A stretch of 64,000 nt of DNA from Excoecaria cochinchinensis (GCA_947683425.1 CANTUQ010000101.1:27241001-27305000), one strand, 5' to 3'. Counted from the stretch's first letter, positions 21,101 through 31,643 are shown. Notes: a model not told the origin generated them from the letters alone. Translations and numbers: made by a program.

Positions 21101-23698
21101 GGTATTATCTATCCCATTTCTGATAGCAATTGGATCAGTCCAGTCCAATGTGTACCAAAGAAAGGAGGGATGACAGTCGTAGCCAACGAAAAAAATGAAT
21201 TAATTCCCACACGCACAGTGACAGGATGGAGGGTGTGCATAGACTATAGGAGGTTAAATAATGCAACCAGAAAGGATCATTTTCCTTTACCTTTTATTGA
21301 CCAAATGTTGGAAAGATTGGCAGGAAATGGATTCTATTGTTTTTTAGATGGATATTCAGGTTACATGCAAATACCCATATCTCCAGAAGATCAAGAAAAG
21401 ACTACATTTACCTGTCCCTATGGCACATTTGCATACAGGAGAATGCCCTTCGGGCTGTGCAACGCACCGGCTACATTTCAGCGGTGTATGATGGCAATTT
21501 TTCATGACTTCATAGAGAAATTTATGGAGGTGTTCATGGACGATTTTACCATTTATGGGAGTCATTTTGAGAGCTGCCTTAGGCATTTAGAATTGGTGTT
21601 AGAAAGGTGTAAGAAGACCAACTTGGTGCTGAATTGGGAAAAATGCCATTTCATGGTAAGGGAAGGCATTGTGCTTGGGCACAAAATTTCTGAGAAGGGG
21701 ATAGAAGTTGACAAGGCAAAGGTAGAGGTGATAGAAAAGTTACCACCCCCAACTAGTGTGAAAGGCATTAGAAGTTTCTTGGGACATGCAGGATTCTACC
21801 GCCGGTTTATCAAAGATTTTTCAAAAATTGCTAAACCTTTATCAAATTTGTTGATGAAAGATGCTCCTTTTAATTTTGACGATGAATGTATGCTGGCTTT
21901 TCAGACTTTGAAACGGAGGCTCATTTCAGCCCCGGTGATTATTTCTCCGGATTGGAATTTACCTTTTGAATTAATGTGTGATGCAAGTGATTTTGCAGTT
22001 GGAGCAGTACTTGGGCAGCGAAGAGAAAAGGTATTTTGTACGGTTTATTATGCAAGTCACATTTTGACAGGAGCTCAAATGAATTACACCACAACGGAGA
22101 AGGAACTTCTTGCAATTGTGTATGCATTCGAAAAATTCAGGCAATATTTGCTGGGAGCAAGAATTGTGGTGTGGTCTGACCATGCTGCCTTGAGGCACCT
22201 ATTTGCAAAGAAGGAATCCAAACCAAGACTGATCAGATGGGTACTTCTACTGCAAGAATTCGACCTAGAAATTAAAGATAAGAAGGGAGCAGAAAACTTT
22301 GTAGCAGACCATTTGTCAAGACTGGAAAATGCTCACATTGAGAAAGGGGAGATTTCAGATTTATTCCCTGATGAACATATTTGTGCTTTGTTTGAAAATG
22401 ACATTTTTGTTCCTTGGTTTGCTAATTTAGCTAATTTTCTCGCAGGGGGATTTATGCCAAAGGATTTCACATGGCAGCAGAAAAAGAAGTTAAAGGTTGA
22501 TGCAAAGCATTATCTTTGGGATGACCCTTATCTATTTCGTTTGTGTGCAGATCAAGTGCTGAGAAGATGTATTCCAGATGAGGAGAAAGGTGAGATTATC
22601 ACAGCCTGTCATAGTGGAGAAGCTGGTGGACATCATGGACCAAACCGGACGGTATCAAAAATTTTATCTTCTGGTTTTTATTGGCCTACCATGTTTAAAG
22701 ATGTTCAAAGTTTTGTGAAAACATGTGATAGATGTCAACGGGTAGGAAATATTTCTAAGAAAGATGAAATGCCGTTAACCAATATGCTTGAAGTGGAATT
22801 ATTTGATGTGTGGGGGATAGATTTCATGGGGCCTTTTCCAATATCCTTTGGTTTTGAGTATATATTAGTAGCTGTGGATTATGTGAGTAAGTGGGTAGAA
22901 GCCATAGCTACTAAGACTTGCGATGCCAAAATTGTACTAGAATTCCTTAGGAGGAACATTTTCACTAGGTTTGGCACGCCAAAGGCCATAATTAGTGATG
23001 GGGGCAGGCACTTTGTTAATCATCAATTTACTGCCCTATTAAAGAAATTTGGTGTGAGGCACAAAATTTCCACCCCATATCATGCTCAAGCAAATGGACA
23101 GGTTGAGGTTTCTAATAGAGAACTCAAAACAATCCTAGAAAAGACTGTAAATTCATCTAGGAAGGATTGGTATTTGAGGCTGGATGAAGCTTTATGGGCC
23201 TATAGAACCGCATTCAAAACGCCTATAGGGTTATCCCCGTTTAAGTTAGTCTATGATAAGGCATGCCATCTCCCTGTCGAACTTGAACACAAAGCTTATT
23301 GGGCAACTAAATTTCTGAATTTCGATGTTAAGAGTGCAGGTGAGAAGAGACTTCTCCAGATGAATGAGTTGGAAGAAATACGCTATTGGTCATACCAACA
23401 AGCGGAGAAGTACAAGGAAAATACGAAGAGATGGCACGACAAGAAACTGATCAGAAAGGAATTCACTCCAGGTATGAAAGTCCTATTGTACAATAGTCGA
23501 TTAAGGTTGTTTCCTGGAAAATTGAAGTCGCGGTGGACGGGACCATTTGAAGTGGTAAGTGTGACTGACTTCGGAGCTATCACGATCAGAAAACAACCTG
23601 GGAGTGAGGAATTCAAGGTAAATGGCCATCGATTAAAACCATATTTTGAAAACCGCGCTGAATTGGCAGCGGTAATCATTATTTTCGAAGCTGAGTGA
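18191..23698 (+). CDS. Athila gag-pol polyprotein, intact
   Basis: A single 1835-aa frame from ATG 18191 (MSRVRQGSLAPYDPEIERT). The Gag core is at about residues 110-215 (FPFTLIGKAREWLQMLP), followed by a Gln/Asn/Pro-rich linker. The aspartic protease has CDLGASINLMP near 681. The reverse transcriptase begins near 1013 (RVCIDYRRLNNATRKDHFPL) with the active-site box FMDD near 1116. The RNase H is at about 1257-1340 (MCDASDFAVGAVL, TEKELLAIVYA, WSDHAALRHL). The integrase has an HHCC finger at 1473-1517 and Asp, Asp and Glu in WGIDFMGPF, ISDGGRHF and GQVEVSNREL. Just upstream, GT at 18113 and CAG at 18175-18177 could be a 65-nt leader intron, which I cannot confirm. No stop or shift is visible. 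Confidence 0.96.
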   Translation: MSRVRQGSLAPYDPEIERTLRQQRRANRDYNMENNPLPIDEIPPENEQVPRAHEEVPRNYGGEVPRQRTIRDYAVPRWTEDHRTIVLPRGVQFELKPATINMVQRNQFSGSEVEDPAQHLDLFLEISDTVQIPGVTPDAVRLKLFPFTLIGKAREWLQMLPRQSITSWDQLQERFLMKFFPPKKTANIRNSIFQFSQLSDEPFYEAWERFRRLLRSCPHHEIPIYHLMQQFYSGISPQTKSLLDASSGGSFMNRIPEEAFQLLDEMASNDAQWANPRSISRRQGIHSVDEVSILRAQVESMQNKMKNLRVKNVASVSQEDEWYESGQYAQESTTMGNVNAVGDYRRSDPYSNSYNPGWRNHPNFSWKDGNQNASSSHPPARPPFNQSTQHNQGHSYQPQSSNQYQMPYPSHHNHGQNFNQPQAQSYHPPGYPPRPPMQEKKPNLEDMMANFINSQQQFMTNQEARWKSQEQWNRNQDASMRNLETQLGQLANSVSQRQPGTFPSTVDRNPKEEAKAITLRSEKDVAQREDQGKISSSEKEEPTQTVSNSNSNIEMNENAPKKDKGKSIVNPRVEDLDINRLPFPAVARQEKKNEQKARFIEMFKKLHINLPFAEALAHMPNYAKFMKELCSNKKKLEGHGTVQLTENCSAIIMNKIPEKLEDPGSFTVPCAIGENFYGNALCDLGASINLMPYSICRKLNLGDLKETGMRLQLADRSVRRPKGVIEDLLVKVGKFIFPVDFVVMEMEEDRKVPLIVGRPFLNTAKALIDVHGQTVTLRFNDEKLVVDMNKAQRYSSDDIEESAYFMDTIDKCVEEVKEEMLEADPVNEDFLHSLENEKLEDEEVIAAVEQESEEDSTQEEGLNLGKGDTHSKLNPLPSHLKYIFLEDNAKPVIISSLLTGLEEEMLIEVLKKHKGAIGWSTSDLKGISPSYCTHRILMETDFKPVVQPQRRLNPAMQEVVKKEVLKLLDAGIIYPISDSNWISPVQCVPKKGGMTVVANEKNELIPTRTVTGWRVCIDYRRLNNATRKDHFPLPFIDQMLERLAGNGFYCFLDGYSGYMQIPISPEDQEKTTFTCPYGTFAYRRMPFGLCNAPATFQRCMMAIFHDFIEKFMEVFMDDFTIYGSHFESCLRHLELVLERCKKTNLVLNWEKCHFMVREGIVLGHKISEKGIEVDKAKVEVIEKLPPPTSVKGIRSFLGHAGFYRRFIKDFSKIAKPLSNLLMKDAPFNFDDECMLAFQTLKRRLISAPVIISPDWNLPFELMCDASDFAVGAVLGQRREKVFCTVYYASHILTGAQMNYTTTEKELLAIVYAFEKFRQYLLGARIVVWSDHAALRHLFAKKESKPRLIRWVLLLQEFDLEIKDKKGAENFVADHLSRLENAHIEKGEISDLFPDEHICALFENDIFVPWFANLANFLAGGFMPKDFTWQQKKKLKVDAKHYLWDDPYLFRLCADQVLRRCIPDEEKGEIITACHSGEAGGHHGPNRTVSKILSSGFYWPTMFKDVQSFVKTCDRCQRVGNISKKDEMPLTNMLEVELFDVWGIDFMGPFPISFGFEYILVAVDYVSKWVEAIATKTCDAKIVLEFLRRNIFTRFGTPKAIISDGGRHFVNHQFTALLKKFGVRHKISTPYHAQANGQVEVSNRELKTILEKTVNSSRKDWYLRLDEALWAYRTAFKTPIGLSPFKLVYDKACHLPVELEHKAYWATKFLNFDVKSAGEKRLLQMNELEEIRYWSYQQAEKYKENTKRWHDKKLIRKEFTPGMKVLLYNSRLRLFPGKLKSRWTGPFEVVSVTDFGAITIRKQPGSEEFKVNGHRLKPYFENRAELAAVIIIFEAE

Positions 23699-24069
23699 GG
23701 TAAATTCAAAGTCTAGCTGAGGACTCTTAAACTCAGAACTACATTATTTACTCTATTTGTTTTAATTTTAAATTTTAGTCATTTTTATTTCTTGTGTGTT
23801 TTTAGTTATTTTAAATTTTTGTTAATAGATTCATGAACTACAAAGATACAAAGTTGAAGTAAATTGGATTGCAGACTCTGGACATATTCATTATATAAAA
23901 ATGCATTAATAGATGGATGTGTGATTCAATTAAATTAAGGAGTTTAAAATAAAAAAATAAAAAAAAATAAAAAAATAAAAAATCAGAAGCATTGTAGGTT
24001 CATTTATCAATTTATTTTGCATTTGTTGAATTTTTAGCATTAGAATTTTTTTTTAAGTCTCATAGGTAA

Positions 24070-24469
24070 ATTATTCAGCCGCGTGAGAAATTGCCCCGCC
24101 GCGTGAAAAAAATGCCCAGTCGCGTATAGAAACGAACCCGCCGCGCAAGGAACTGCGCGGCCGAGTGGGAATTTGCCCACCTGCGCAAGTGCCATGCGCG
24201 GGTGAGTGGGAAATTACCCACCTGCGCATGGCCATGCGCAGCTGCGCATAAGAGATGCGCAGCCGCGCATCTCCCATGCGCAGCCGCGCATGAGAGATAC
24301 GCAGCCGCGCATAAGAGATGCGCAGCCGCGCATCTCCCTTGCGCAGCCGCGCATAAGAGATGCGCAGCCGCGCATCTCCCTTCGCATAAGACATGCGCGG
24401 CTGCGCATGTCACATGCGCAGCCGCGCATGTTCCCCCTTCCAACCTCACGCAACCGCGCGTGAGGTGCT

Positions 24470-24470
<1 letters not shown>
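24070..24470. repeat. G+C-rich hairpin minisatellite in the Athila 3' region
   Basis: Roughly 400 bp of CG-rich repeats in an AT-rich element. The best part (24230-24440) has about nine copies of a core like GCGCAGCCGCGCA, spaced 20-22 bases apart by alternating spacers such as TAAGAGAT and TCTCCCTT. Each core is nearly self-complementary (TGCGC..GCGCA). Because the period is close to 21, long reading frames appear on both strands; these are artefacts, not genes. Confidence 0.85.

Positions 24471-24471
<1 letters not shown>

Positions 24472-24506
<35 letters not shown>
24472..24506 (+). repeat. Homopolymer run of 35 C
   Basis: Uninterrupted C run directly downstream of the minisatellite. The length may be inexact because such runs are hard to sequence. 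Confidence 0.9.
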
Positions 24507-24659
24507 TTTGGCCCTCTTTTATTTATTTGTTTCTCTTTCTTTTCACATTCACTCTGCATCTCTCCATATACCCACGGCAGTGCATCCCCTTCACACACCA
24601 TCACTACATAAACCTCCATTTCTCAAATTTCTTGCATCATTCAACTGCATTTCAGTTCA

Positions 24660-25061
24660 AGTAAGTGTTTTTCTAAAAATTGCTCCTTAATTTGATTAAT
24701 TATTTTCATTTTTTTTACTTTATTCTTTGTTCTTAATGTACATGATTTGGGTTAATTTCAACATGCCATTTAAATCTCATTTTAAATTCTTTTGGCAAAC
24801 TTGTTTCTTGTGTGCTTAATATGTATGCTCTTGTTGCTTGGTCTCAATTTTGGTAGCGAACGCACCTAAATTTAGCTTCCAAATTCACTGTCAAACATGT
24901 GCACACGACCTGCTCGATGAAATGCCCAAATCAATTTTTTTTCAATTTTGTTCATGATTTCTGATTTTGTGCCGTATCTCTGCTTTGTGATTTTAATTTG
25001 CTATTGATCAATTTTCGTTCACAAATTGGTGATCAAATAACATAAAAAAATAAAATAAAAA

Positions 25062-25110
<49 letters not shown>

Positions 25111-26428
25111 TTTATTTTGTTTGCTCATTTAAATTTTTTTTTTTTTTTTTTTGCCCAATTGTCTGCATTCCCATTCTTCAACTTCAATATTGCATCTGAT
25201 AGTTGCTTGCTATTATTTTGCTTAAATTTTATGTTGCCATTTTACATGCTCATAATTTTTTCTTATTTTCACAGTGGCACCTAAAAAGGCAAAGAACACT
25301 GAAGCATCAAGCTCTTCTGGCACTCATATACCTTCTTATGTCAGTCCAGAAAAATCTGACATGTATGAGTACTTTAGCACGTGCCAATATGTCCAACCAG
25401 CATTTCTCAGTCGTTTTTATCTACATGTTCCTGTTGGAGACCTTTAGACAGAGATATTACCATTGATTCAGGGCATCGGCTGGGAACAGTTTATGGAGCA
25501 TAAAGTGCAGGTATTTCCAGATCTTGCTCGGGATTTATTATACTCTTTTGAGTGTCATTTTGATGGAGATAGAAATGCTTCTGGCACTATTAAGTTTCGG
25601 TTGGGTAAGAAGGGTTATTCAATGTCCTTTAAGAAATTTTCACAGCATTTAGGATTCTCACCTGATGCATTGGTAGAGCTTCCTAATGCATCTACTGAGG
25701 AAAATTGGGAAAAAATTCGAGATCCATTAAATGCTGAGCCGTGGAGAGGTGGTAAGCTTAAAGTGCATGCACTTCGGGATCATGCTTTGAGAATTATTCA
25801 CAGATTTCTATCACGAAGTATATATAATAATCTTCAAAGCCTGAGTTCACTTAATGCTTCACAGATTATGTTACTTAGGTGTATGGTGGATGGTATTCCT
25901 ATTAATGGCTCTTTGCTTATAGCACAGCGGATTCAGGATTTACAAAAGTGCTCTTCAAATACTTCTGTTGTTTCCATCGGTTGGATAGCAACCGTTTTGG
26001 CTGAGGCTGTTAATTATACTCGTTCTTTTGGCGATCCACTTGATGGTGACATAGCTTATATTGATAATGTCATGCTTAAACGCATGAAGATTTGGAAAAC
26101 AAAGCCAAGATGTCACTGGACAACTCGAGAGGAATATCTGAGAGAAAATGGCATACATATTGATGAGATTCCGGGAGCGCCAAATGATAACAGAGGTGAT
26201 GATGAGCCAGCAACGGTTCCACCAGCTGAGATAGCCATGCCATCTGATTTAGAAGATTACCTTAACCGGCTTAGCAGCAGGATGGACCACCAGCAGATCC
26301 GCTTGGATAGGATGCAGGGGAGGATGGATACCATGCAGGATACTATTGTTGAGGTTAAGCAGACCATGGAGAAGTTCGTGCATGATTTCTGGACACGTTT
26401 TCCTCCACCACCACTCCCACCACCTTAG
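24660..26428 (+). pseudogene. Athila env-position ORF with spliced start, one stop
   Basis: A coding region downstream of pol. The exon at 25275-26428 begins right after a splice acceptor (TTTTCACAG) with TGGCACCT. A good donor, CAA|GTAAGT at 24660/24661, would supply the A of an ATG, so splicing of 24661-25274 creates the start codon in the correct frame. The frame then runs to 26428 with a single TAG at 25445-25447. The protein would be about 385 residues: a central region with KFRLGKKGYSMSFKKFSQHLG, a coiled-coil-like stretch near the C-terminus (RMDHQQIRLDRMQGRMDTMQ) and a Pro-rich end. I see no obvious transmembrane or signal segment. It resembles plant transposon accessory ORFs of the Athila ORF1/env-position type; its function is unknown. 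Confidence 0.65.
25063..25109. repeat. (TAA)n microsatellite
   Basis: About 15 AAT/TAA units inside the proposed intron upstream of the env-position ORF, followed by a T-run at 25133-25152. Confidence 0.85.
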
Positions 26429-28077
26429 ATGGCTTACTACATTTGCTGTGGACAGCAAAATTTTTTTGATGGGGGTAGAGCTTGTTCAGTTAAGCTCAAT
26501 TTTGGTTCAGGAAGTAAACATATCTTACCCCTTTATTGTTCATGAATCTATATTCTGTTTATTTATTTTAATGTTTTTATTTTAATTTTATTATTAATTT
26601 TATTTTTAATTTGATGTTTTGTAGTTTTGTAATAACTTTTACTCTTAGCGTAATGGATGATAGTTGCTTTAGAATTTTCTAGTCTTGCTTAGAAATAACA
26701 TTAGTCTCTGATTATCATTTAGTTTACAATAAAACTTCGTTTGCCCCTGTTATTCCTCAAATATTGAACATATCGAACTTAAATTTAGAATGTGCAATTA
26801 AGGATTTTTGCTTAGCACGAGAACAAACATGTTGTTTAATGAATTTTTGGCTAGATTAATATTCAACTTGACTTATATTTACTAGTTTCTACTCTTTGAG
26901 CACAAAAGACCAGTTTTTAAACAAAAAAAAAAGAGAAAAAAAAAATGCATAAAATAGTTGAGCAAGGAATGTTAGAGCACTAGAACCTTCCTCATCACCC
27001 TTCAAAGCATACAAACAACTCAATTCAACTTAGAAAGTGATCTAGGCAATATTTTCTTGTTTAACCATATTTTGACCTATTTTCCTACCCTTTTTATACA
27101 TTAATCCTTGTTAGCCAAGTTGAGCTTAATGAGATATGCTAAAAGCGTGTCAAATTTTATTTTTTGATATACCTGTTCAAATTACCATATAGCTTAAAAA
27201 GCCGTTTGCCTACCTTTTATAGAGTTGCCACTCTAGGATTGGGTAGATTAACAGAAAAAGGATTGATGGGTATAGTGAGAATGTTATTTTCAAGGATTAT
27301 GGCTGAAGTCAAATAATAGTGGAAATTATATCTTGTAACTATCCAGAGTATCGTTGTATTGCTGTAAGCATATAAAAAAAAAAAAAAAAAAAAGAAGAAG
27401 AAGTTGAAATTCAAAATAATATGCAATGCAAAATCTTAAGTGTGGGGTACGTACAAGGGACAATCAGTAATGACTTCTAAAAAAGGGTATAAATTGTGAA
27501 AGTGAGAAATTTTAAATATTTTTCTCTCATAAGAGCTGTGAATTATCAAAAGTTAAACAAGTTGAGTTCTATATTGATAAGTTAATGAGAGACACTTTAG
27601 AATTGTTAGTCTATTTTATCTTAGAGTGGCTATTTTATTGTTTGATCTTTTATCCATTTTTTTGATAACTAATACCTTAACCCCATTACAACCTTTGAAA
27701 GACCTAAGTGATTCTAAGTTTTGTTTTTAAGTTGTTCAGCGGAGATGACTTTCGGGTTCCGGTGCTAAAGGAGAGGCCTATGGTGTTTCTAGAGTTTCAA
27801 GTGCGAAACTATTTGTACACTTGAGTGTACATTCATTCTAAGCTTGGTTATGAGTTGCATTGGTGTTTTGATTTTTAAATACTTAAAATGTTTTGGTCTT
27901 GCACACACACAAAGAAACTAACTTATTTTGCCTTGTTGAATTAATTGTGGTTGAAATTTTGTTAAGTGCTTTTGTTAAATTGCTAAGCATGATTCTGAAT
28001 TACATGATTCTTTATTTCAGTTTGATTATTTTGAGGAGTTGGATTGTTCTAATTTGCTCGGGGCGAGCAAAGTCTAA
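26429..28077. other. Long noncoding 3' region of the Athila element
   Basis: AT-rich, with homopolymer runs and no supported ORF. At 27437-27449 the sequence TAAGTGTGGGGTA matches the tract next to the 3' LTR. Confidence 0.6.
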
Positions 28078-28089
28078 GTGTGGGGTATT
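28078..28089 (+). other. Polypurine tract region of the Athila element
   Basis: GTGTGGGGTATT directly precedes the 3' LTR, where plus-strand priming takes place. It is G-rich rather than strictly purine. Confidence 0.7.
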
Positions 28090-29647
28090 TGATAATTGTG
28101 AAATTAATGATATTTTTAGTGTGTTTTTATTTATTTATTTAAGTTAATTTAGTATTTATTTGGTTGAATTATAGTTGAATTAGTTAATTTTATGTTTTTA
28201 AAGTTTAATTGTTGATTTTGGTATTTTTCAGGATTAAAATAAAGGAAAAAGGATTTAATGCTAAGTTGTGGATAATTTGGTAAATTCTCATATTTGTGAA
28301 AGTCAAATGGAACAAAGTGCAATTACATAATGCACGGGAGTGCAATTTCTCACTTGGCCAAGTGAGTGTTATTTGCTTAATGCACGGGAGTGCAAAATTT
28401 CACATGGCCATGCATTCACAAATGGAAAAATCAACACGGCAATGCATTTTCATGACTTTCTTACCAACTGGTCACGTGGGATGAATTCAAACTCCACCAA
28501 ACTTCCGAAGAAAAGAAGAGAATCCTTTTCTCATTTACCAACCGATGAAAACATTGGCAATAAAAAGTCAGAAAGAATACCAGATCGGGGGGAGTTGAGT
28601 TTTTGCTGGAACGAAGAAAGAAAGATTTATTTCTGCAACTGAAGATTTAGATTTTTCATATAGTTTTAGAATTTAATTTATGCTGTTGTTATTTTAAATC
28701 TGAGAGAATAATTAGAGATAGTGGGAGATTATTATTTCTTTTTGAAGTTTTGAGAATAGATCAGACGGGAAGAACATCAATTTTATTATTGTAAGAATTT
28801 CATTTTCAGATCTCAAATGGGTAATATCAACTTATCTCTATTTAATTCAGTTTTTATGTCAATTATGAGTGAGTAGTTCCTTTCTTGTTAAGGGATGCCT
28901 TGAATCCCCAATAATCATGTAAATGCTTGCGTGGATTGATTTATGCATATGCTTCAGATTTATCTTCTCCAAATTTATCTGTTTTAGTTATTGAATTTAA
29001 TGCAAGTTTAAGAGTAATCTGCTGTGATAATCTTAGATTGTATTCACTTCATTAGCTTATATATAATTTGTTCTATTTTTATTGATTTTCACTGGTTTAA
29101 TTAATCCGAGATGGTAGTTAAATCTGTGGATCTCTATTTTAATAGGTTCAGAATTGTAGAAGATAATTAAGCTTTGGTATCTTAATCCGGGATGGTAGGA
29201 TCATCTAAGCTTAGGACTTAAGACCTGTTTCAATGCTAAAATATGTGCTGAATCCAGGGTGGTAGGTGCATGTGTTAGAAAAGCTTGATCCGAAAGGCAG
29301 GCTATGGTATAGGCTAGGTTGTTCACTGATTGTATATGAAATTGTTGAATTAAGTATTCACATGATATCATTGGGGAGAATGGGTATTCCTTAGCAAGAT
29401 CTCTTAGTTATTTTATCAAATTACTGTATTATTAAATCGTTAATATTCTTAGACATTAATATCATCAGTTAGATTATTAATTATTCTGCGTTAAACAATC
29501 ACCAAATCAAAATAATTGGGAATTCTTTAGCATACATTTAATTGTTAAAATTTACGCAACACGGTCCCTTGGGTTCGATAACTTGTGGTCTTAATTATAT
29601 TCCACTATATTACTTGCCGATTCAGTACACTTGCTGAGGTCGCGTCA
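28090..29647 (+). repeat. 3' LTR of the Athila element
   Basis: 1558 bp, nearly identical to the 5' LTR. Substitutions noticed include T to G near 28252 and C to T in the run TTCTATTT(C/T)TATTG. Confidence 0.95.
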
Positions 29648-31402
29648 CATACCGCTCCTCTAGTTTGGCAACCTCGGCTCGAAGGTCGGAAGCTTCCTTT
29701 TTAGCAGCCTCGCAGCGCGTGTTGGCCTCCGCCTTGGCCACGGCGCCTGACTCGGCCCTCCCTCTCCACAGATGGGCCATCATATGCAGCCGCTGTGTCC
29801 TCCTGGCAGCCTACACCGAATAAAGACTAAAAGGCTTAGACGCAAAGGTGTAAAAAAGCACCAAAAACAGGCAGTAAAACACTTACATCTATCAGCTGCT
29901 GGCCGATGGCTTGGGTTTCCCTGCCGAGCTGACTAGCGTCGCCAGCATCCCGATGATCGTCCTCCCGGAGAAGACCCCGGCAAATGTAATTGGCCACATG
30001 ACCGACCGACCAGTCCTCGCCAAAGTTCTCTTTCAGGACTTCCTTCATCGGGACGACACGCCGATCGGATGAACGCCTTGGAGACTCGCCAAGCTGCGCA
30101 GCTTTGCCTCTTGCCGCCAGTCGAGCATCCGACTCGGCGATCAGCTCAGTAGCCCTCTTCTTGGCCGCCTCCTCTGCCCTCCTCTTAGCAGCCTCTTCCA
30201 CCTCTCGGATAGTAGCACCGATCGGCTGATCGTCTTCGTCTGACTCATCCCGAAGAGTGTGGCGCCGGCGGCGTAAAGGCCGAAGAGAGGCCTCAGTTTG
30301 AGGCACATTCACCGATGCAGCAGCCGCGGAGGTCGGCGCGGCGGTGGCAGCAGGAGGTGCCGACGAAATTAGAACGGCCATGATTGCCGGAGTCGTTGTC
30401 GAGGTACCGGTCGCCCCCTTTGAAGCTCGAAGATCGGAACTGAGGGCCAATTTCCTCCTTTTCCTCTGCTCCTGAGCTTTCTTCTCTGCCTCACGTTTCT
30501 GACGGATCCGATCGCCAAGTTGTTGGGCGGCTCCGTTCCCACCAGCCATCTCAGCTGCACGACAGAAAATGAAATAGATAAGTTTTTGACACAAATTCTC
30601 TTCATGAAACATTAATAAAGTGCAATGAATGTCATGATGCATGAGTTTAGGTCCTTTTCTGATCCTAACGCTCACGTTCTACGTCCTCAGCGTCCTGAAA
30701 GCCGGGAGAACCAAACAGCGAGCGCAAGAGAAATTTGGACTCGTACGGTCCTTCATTCCTGCTGACGGCGGCCATTAACTTTTGAATGTCGTTCTCGTAG
30801 AATTCCTGACCGGCGGCTAGGTCCTTCAAGATCTCGACCCTGGCCGATCGGGTAAGGCGTACTCCAAACCCGCCTTTCCTGCCCACCAAGAAATATCGTT
30901 CCCGGTACCCTTTCATGGAGGTGGGGACAAACATCAATTTCCTCTTCGGGCGGCTTGTAAAGAAGTACTCCGTTCCGTCGCTCCGGCCCGAGATGTAGAA
31001 GAAATGGGTGAAAAGCTCCAGGGTCGGTGCCACCACTTCTATTTGGCAAAGGATTTTGAAACACGCCACCGATCTCCAGCCGTTCGGATGTAGTTGATTA
31101 GGGGCGAGACCGTACCCCCTCAGTATCGCCGTCTCGAAGGCGCCCAACGGGAACCTCAGGCCCGCGTCCAAGCTCTAGAGATGACACACGAACCATTCAC
31201 CGCTGTCTTGGCCGAAAGGCCCCTCAGTCACCGCCATCGATTCAGGGCAAGCCAGCACTGATATCTCATCAGGAAAACCGTATTTGGCTGGGATTTCGGC
31301 CACTTCCGCAGCGGTTAGGCGAGAATGCGGCTCAGCGGCTGGTTTATTCTCGTACCATTCCAAAAAAGTTGTATCTAATGCTTCAGCACTACTTGAGGCC
31401 AT
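29648..31402 (-). CDS. Antisense spliced ORF of the Tat element, 5' part
   Basis: Starts at ATG 31402 (MASSSAEALDTTFLEWYE). Exon 1 is 31402-30676, exon 2 is 30554-29887 and exon 3 starts at 29810 and continues at 15765-16513 beyond the nested Athila element. Donors (AAC|GTGAGC, GAT|GTAAGT) and acceptors (GTGCAG, GTGTAG) keep the frame. Exon 1 has a globular stretch with LRFPLGAFETAILRGYGLAP and LHPNGWRSVACFKIL, close to the family described as 'putative gypsy type transposon' (Pfam PF04195). Exon 2 is basic then Ala/Thr-rich (RIRQKREAEKKAQEQRKRRK could act as a nuclear signal). There is one in-frame TAG at 31175-31177. A TATA box lies upstream. The biological role is not established. Confidence 0.78.
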
Positions 31403-31643
31403 CTTCAACAGAAAAGAATGAAGAGAAGGCGCAACTCTCTTTTCTAAATGAAATGGGTGTGAGAAGAAAAAGGAAATCGCAAAGAAAGCAAAAAGCAAAA
31501 AGTCACTTACTTGATAAAAAGAACTCGAAGGGATTCGAAGAAGAAGTTAAGAGTAGTTGCAGAAATCTGGGAATCAAAGGAAGATTTTGGCAGAGCTTCG
31601 CTAGAAATTTCGAAAGTAAAGAAGGAACGATTCACAGAGTCCT

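Larger units (their letters stand above)
16519..29647 (+). mobile_element. Athila-type Ty3/gypsy LTR retrotransposon (nested)
   Basis: A 13.1-kb element inserted in the Tat antisense ORF. The 1558-bp LTRs begin TGATAATTG and end GCGTCA, and the target duplication CATAC is at 16514-16518 and 29648-29652. It contains a tRNA-Asp primer-binding site, one uninterrupted gag-pol ORF, a long downstream region with an env-position ORF, and a purine-rich tract. The LTRs have equal length and I found about six substitutions between them, so the insertion is very young. The gag-pol ORF without any stop makes it a candidate for recent or present mobility. Confidence 0.94.

Noticed and set aside
24071..24690. 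Overlapping reading frames on both strands of the CG-rich minisatellite, up to 162 codons
   Set aside because: The repeat period near 21 bases keeps several frames open at once; the translations are simple repeats and no start or domain supports them.
30245..30420. CG-rich Ala/Thr stretch as a separate gene
   Set aside because: It is part of exon 2 of the antisense ORF.
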